Of a stretch of 31,824 nt of DNA, positions 29,258-31,824 are shown piece by piece. The notes beneath the pieces are model-generated. The model saw nothing but the letters and a program-made list of their open reading frames with translations, did not search any database and was not told the DNA's origin. This DNA is from a virus. The stretch's first letter is position 1, and each line of letters opens with the position of its first letter. Location of the stretch: positions 1 to 31,824 of the IMG/VR virus record IMGVR_UViG_3300042503_001199; one strand, written 5' to 3'. A program made the position numbers and the translations under genes.

Positions 29258-30183
29258 GTGTGATCCTCGGCCATATGGGCCAGATCGAGCTGCGGCGCAG
29301 CACCGCAGGCCGGAGCTACACCAGCGAGATTTGCCCTTCTGACGTGAACCTGGACCGTAATCGGTTCTCGTTTGAGTTCACGCCTGGGATGCTCCTGACT
29401 GGCGATCAGGTGGAGTTCAAGGCGCTGGATCGCGGGCCGTTGGACTTCGTTGAGGCCAGCGGCTGGTTTGTGCCTGGCACCTACCCCGATGGCATCTGGT
29501 TCGTTGCTGTCGATCAGGTGGGCGGGGTGACGCTGTACCGGACCTTTGATGAAGCGGTGAGCGGCGAGGCCAGTGGCCGGGTGATGCTGCAGCGCCCCTC
29601 CCGCAAGATCCCGATTGCGGTGAAGGTGCGGAACAACATCGAACGGATCGTGGGCCAGGTGACGGACTTCACCTTGAACACCAGTCGTGAAGCGGTTGAC
29701 GTGACTGAGCTGGGCGATGAGTTCCGACAGCAGCACAGCGCCCTGATCAGCGGCAGCGGCCAGCTCAACTGTTTCTTTGACTACGAGCGCCGGCTGTGCG
29801 ATGAACTGAGCAATGTGGTGAGCGGTGGCATCGAAATGCCGATCTACCTGCACCAGCTGTTGCTGCGCACGGAAATGGGCAGCGAGTTCCGGGCCAAGCT
29901 CACCCTGGCGGGCCGGGAGCCGAAACCGGGCGGCTATGCGGCAGACCTGGACGATGAGGTGTACTACGACTTCAACGCCCTGGTGACGAATGTGGCGATT
30001 GCGTTTGAAGCGACTCAGCCAGTGCGGACCACCGTGGACTTCGTGACGACAGGCGAGATCAAGCTGCGCACTCGCATGATCAGCAGTTACATCGTCCAGG
30101 AGCAGGACGGCATTAGCCGGCTGCAGGTGGAAGAGAACCTCGGCAATGGCTTCCTTGAGCTGGAGGAAGCGCAGCAGGAGTGA
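29254..30183 (+). CDS. Tail-tube-like two-domain protein, 309 aa
   Basis: GTG 29254 overlaps the previous stop. Residues about 48-118 (GDQVEFKALDRGPLDF, then GIWFVAVDQVGGVTLYRTFD) resemble the inserted domain of the major tail tube protein (GDPVVF..., YLVVGV...GSSITVAD). From about 134 the core motif follows: QVTDFTLNTSREAVDVTELG, then HSALISGSGQLNCFFDYE. The last 90 residues (YYDFNALVTNVAIAFEATQP, then TTGEIKLRTRMISSYIVQEQ) add a further beta region. So it shares both domains with the tube protein and is a likely paralog acting at the tail tip or a side structure. Confidence 0.65.
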   Translation: MSVILGHMGQIELRRSTAGRSYTSEICPSDVNLDRNRFSFEFTPGMLLTGDQVEFKALDRGPLDFVEASGWFVPGTYPDGIWFVAVDQVGGVTLYRTFDEAVSGEASGRVMLQRPSRKIPIAVKVRNNIERIVGQVTDFTLNTSREAVDVTELGDEFRQQHSALISGSGQLNCFFDYERRLCDELSNVVSGGIEMPIYLHQLLLRTEMGSEFRAKLTLAGREPKPGGYAADLDDEVYYDFNALVTNVAIAFEATQPVRTTVDFVTTGEIKLRTRMISSYIVQEQDGISRLQVEENLGNGFLELEEAQQE

Positions 30184-30203
30184 GCCTGCACTGGCGTTGA
30201 ACC

Positions 30204-30209
30204 TAGACT
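30204..30209 (+). promoter_or_regulatory. TAGACT box before the fibre gene
   Basis: TAGACTGACCCATAGC lies 29 bases before ATG 30239. With the boxes at 9013, 9804 and 7243 it forms the recurring late set. CCTAGGCGT follows at 30220-30230, the complement of the hairpin arm at 17259. Confidence 0.4.
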
Positions 30210-30238
30210 GACCCATAGCACCTAGGCGTAACGGGTAG

Positions 30239-31824
30239 ATGGCGGACCTGAGGATTAGTGCTCTCCCTCCGCTTGCCGAGGAAGACCTACAGGGACTGGA
30301 CCTGCTAGTGCTGGCGGACCTCAGCGCCAGCGAAAACAAAAAGCTGGACGCCAAGAGCTTCCTGGAAGCTGGGCTGCAGTTCGTCGATGACGGCACCATC
30401 CAAGGCGCCAAGCTGGTCCCCGATAGCGTCACATCAAATGAGATCGCCCCCGAGGCCATCACTGCCAGTGAGCTGGCAGATGGCGCCGTAGATACTGCCT
30501 CCATCCAAGACCTGGCGATCACAAACAGCAAGGTCGCCCCTGGTGTTGATGGCGCCAAGCTCACCGATGACACGGTGACAGCGGCCAAGCTCAGCCCCGC
30601 CTCCTTTGATCGCGGGCTCGACAAGACCACCGGCGCCATCGGCCACACCAATGCACTCCCGGCGGGCAGCCGCAGTGGCATCACCTTCGACAGCCAGGGC
30701 CACGTCACTGAGCACCGGGCGCTGATCGGCAGTGATCTCCCGCCGGCCAAACAGGCGGAACTCGGTGGTGTTCAAGTCCCCGCAACCAGCGGACTCATCG
30801 TTGGTATCAGCGGTTCGCTGAACCATGCCAACAACATCACCGCCGGCATCCGTAGCGGCATCACCTACGACGCGAACGGCCACATTGTCTCCACGGCACC
30901 GATTGCCGCAGCGGACCTGCCTGCCGCCACGACAGCCAATCTCGGCGGTGTGCGGGTGCCCAACCTCCCGCTGACGGTGGTGAACGGCGACCTGGGCCAC
31001 GCCGATAGCGGTGTGACAGCAGGCAGCTACACGCGGGTTCAGGTTGATCAGACCGGCCATGTAATCCAGGGCAGCGAGCTGTTACCGGCTGACATCCCCG
31101 GTCTGGACGCCAGCGCGATCATCAGCGGACAATTCGGCTCAGAGCGGCTTGCGCTCAACAGCGTCACGGCTGAGCAGCTGGCGGACTATGGCATTGCGCA
31201 AGTCAGCCAGACACGACCTAAACCACAGTTCGCGGGCCAGTGGTGGTGTAACCCCGTAGACCGCTCGGCGTTTATATGGATCGGCACGGTAGACGGTCCC
31301 GACTCCACCCAAAACGGCTATTGGATGAACTTGGGCTACGGCTCAGCGGTGGAACAAAACGCCCGTTTCGGTGGCACCTACGACGCTGCCAACAACATCG
31401 TCGAGAGCATCAGCACCTACGGCAACATGGCCGGGGTGATCACCGGCAACGCAGTGCCAGTGCCGGCTCAGGCGAACGCTGGCCTGTACCTGATCGTGAC
31501 GCAGGCCGGAACAGGGACCACGCCTGCCCCGGTCGAACCGCTGGCGATTGGCGACTGGATCTTCTCTCTCGGCACCGGCACCAACTGGATCAAGGTTGGC
31601 GTGATCAGCGGGCAGGGGGGCGTAGTCCGAGATGACGACGTTCTAGTGGAGGGCGACAGCTTCCTGCCGGCGATGCCCAACGTGGCAACGCAGTTGGGCG
31701 CAAACACACTGCTGTGGCAGTACGCGCAACCCGCCAGCGGCGTTTCACGAGGCACCGTGATGCCCAGTCCCGAGGTGCTGGTAGATGCGGACGGACTGAT
31801 GACTGTGGGCAGCCTGGACGAAGG
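30239..31824 (+). CDS. Tail fibre/appendage protein, N-terminal 528 residues, cut by window edge
   Basis: ATG 30239 opens a frame with no stop to the end of the window. Residues 1-50 form a conserved-looking head (ADLRISALPPLAEEDLQGLD, then LLVLADLSASENKKL), probably for attachment to the tail. From about 55 to 120 short I-x-x-x-x-L-A-x-x-A-V-type repeats (NEIAPEAITASELADGAVDT) suggest a trimeric beta-helix. Three tandem copies of about 57 residues follow (about 135-190, 190-248, 249-300). Each has GH-N/A-x(8)-R-S-GITF/Y-D-x-x-GHV/I, then D-L-P-A and LGGV-x-VP. A Trp-rich segment (QFAGQWWCNP) begins a further domain near 330. Receptor binding is inferred. Confidence 0.75.
   Translation, partial: MADLRISALPPLAEEDLQGLDLLVLADLSASENKKLDAKSFLEAGLQFVDDGTIQGAKLVPDSVTSNEIAPEAITASELADGAVDTASIQDLAITNSKVAPGVDGAKLTDDTVTAAKLSPASFDRGLDKTTGAIGHTNALPAGSRSGITFDSQGHVTEHRALIGSDLPPAKQAELGGVQVPATSGLIVGISGSLNHANNITAGIRSGITYDANGHIVSTAPIAAADLPAATTANLGGVRVPNLPLTVVNGDLGHADSGVTAGSYTRVQVDQTGHVIQGSELLPADIPGLDASAIISGQFGSERLALNSVTAEQLADYGIAQVSQTRPKPQFAGQWWCNPVDRSAFIWIGTVDGPDSTQNGYWMNLGYGSAVEQNARFGGTYDAANNIVESISTYGNMAGVITGNAVPVPAQANAGLYLIVTQAGTGTTPAPVEPLAIGDWIFSLGTGTNWIKVGVISGQGGVVRDDDVLVEGDSFLPAMPNVATQLGANTLLWQYAQPASGVSRGTVMPSPEVLVDADGLMTVGSLDE

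Noticed and set aside
29041-30750. 569-codon minus-strand open frame over tail genes
   Set aside because: Antisense to well-supported structural genes with normal gene order; the composition looks random.
1-31824. CRISPR arrays, insertion sequences, rRNA, integrase or lysis cassette
   Set aside because: I saw no regularly spaced direct repeats, transposase, rRNA-like sequence, integrase or holin-endolysin pair.

Overview
The window looks like the left and middle part of a tailed-phage (siphovirus-type) genome or prophage, probably from a cyanobacterium. It has a complete DNA-packaging, head and long-tail module. The DNA is GC-rich, Shine-Dalgarno sequences are weak or absent at most starts, and GTG starts are common. 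Several small early proteins and the Glu/Pro/Ala/Val-rich structural protein resemble ones I associate with freshwater or marine Synechococcus/Cyanobium phages. The host is an inference. No integrase, lysis cassette or rRNA is visible, so lysogeny cannot be judged.

Layout. Bases 1-7156 are read on the minus strand (early and replication side), and almost everything from 7270 to the right edge is read on the plus strand (late, structural side). The two arms diverge at 7157-7269. The minus arm, in transcription order, encodes a small ribbon-helix-helix-like protein, a zinc-ribbon primase-like protein, a RecA/RepA-type helicase, a small Cys-containing protein and a 62-aa membrane/HTH protein. 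Next come two G/C-rich twin hairpins, a candidate promoter with an internal palindromic operator, a 66-aa protein and a strong terminator. A 300-base non-coding stretch then holds a tRNA-like folded RNA with its own terminator. After it lie a HicA-like protein coupled to an HTH protein and a possible +1-frameshift partner, several small phage proteins, a secreted small protein and the start of a PD-(D/E)XK nuclease cut by the window edge.

The plus arm follows the classic order: small and large terminase, a basic Gly/Lys-rich protein, two very small proteins, DUF4055-type portal, SPP1 gp7/Mu gpF-like head protein, two small proteins, scaffold, major capsid protein, terminator, head-tail connector genes, tail-tube protein, terminator, a PEV-rich protein, tail assembly chaperones with an apparent +1 frameshift, and an antisense HNH endonuclease gene inserted before the tape measure. 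The tape measure (with a lytic transglycosylase domain) is followed by an L-like minor tail protein, an NlpC/P60-like protein, a J-like tip protein, a small tail protein, two further proteins sharing a motif with the tail-tube protein, and an incomplete repeat-containing tail fibre.

Most genes overlap by ATGA, GTGA or TGATG, which suggests translational coupling. The points most worth a second look are the tRNA-like RNA, two candidate +1 frameshifts, the triplicated tube-like motif, two terminators whose U-tract runs directly into the next start codon, and a recurring TAGACT-type motif before late genes.
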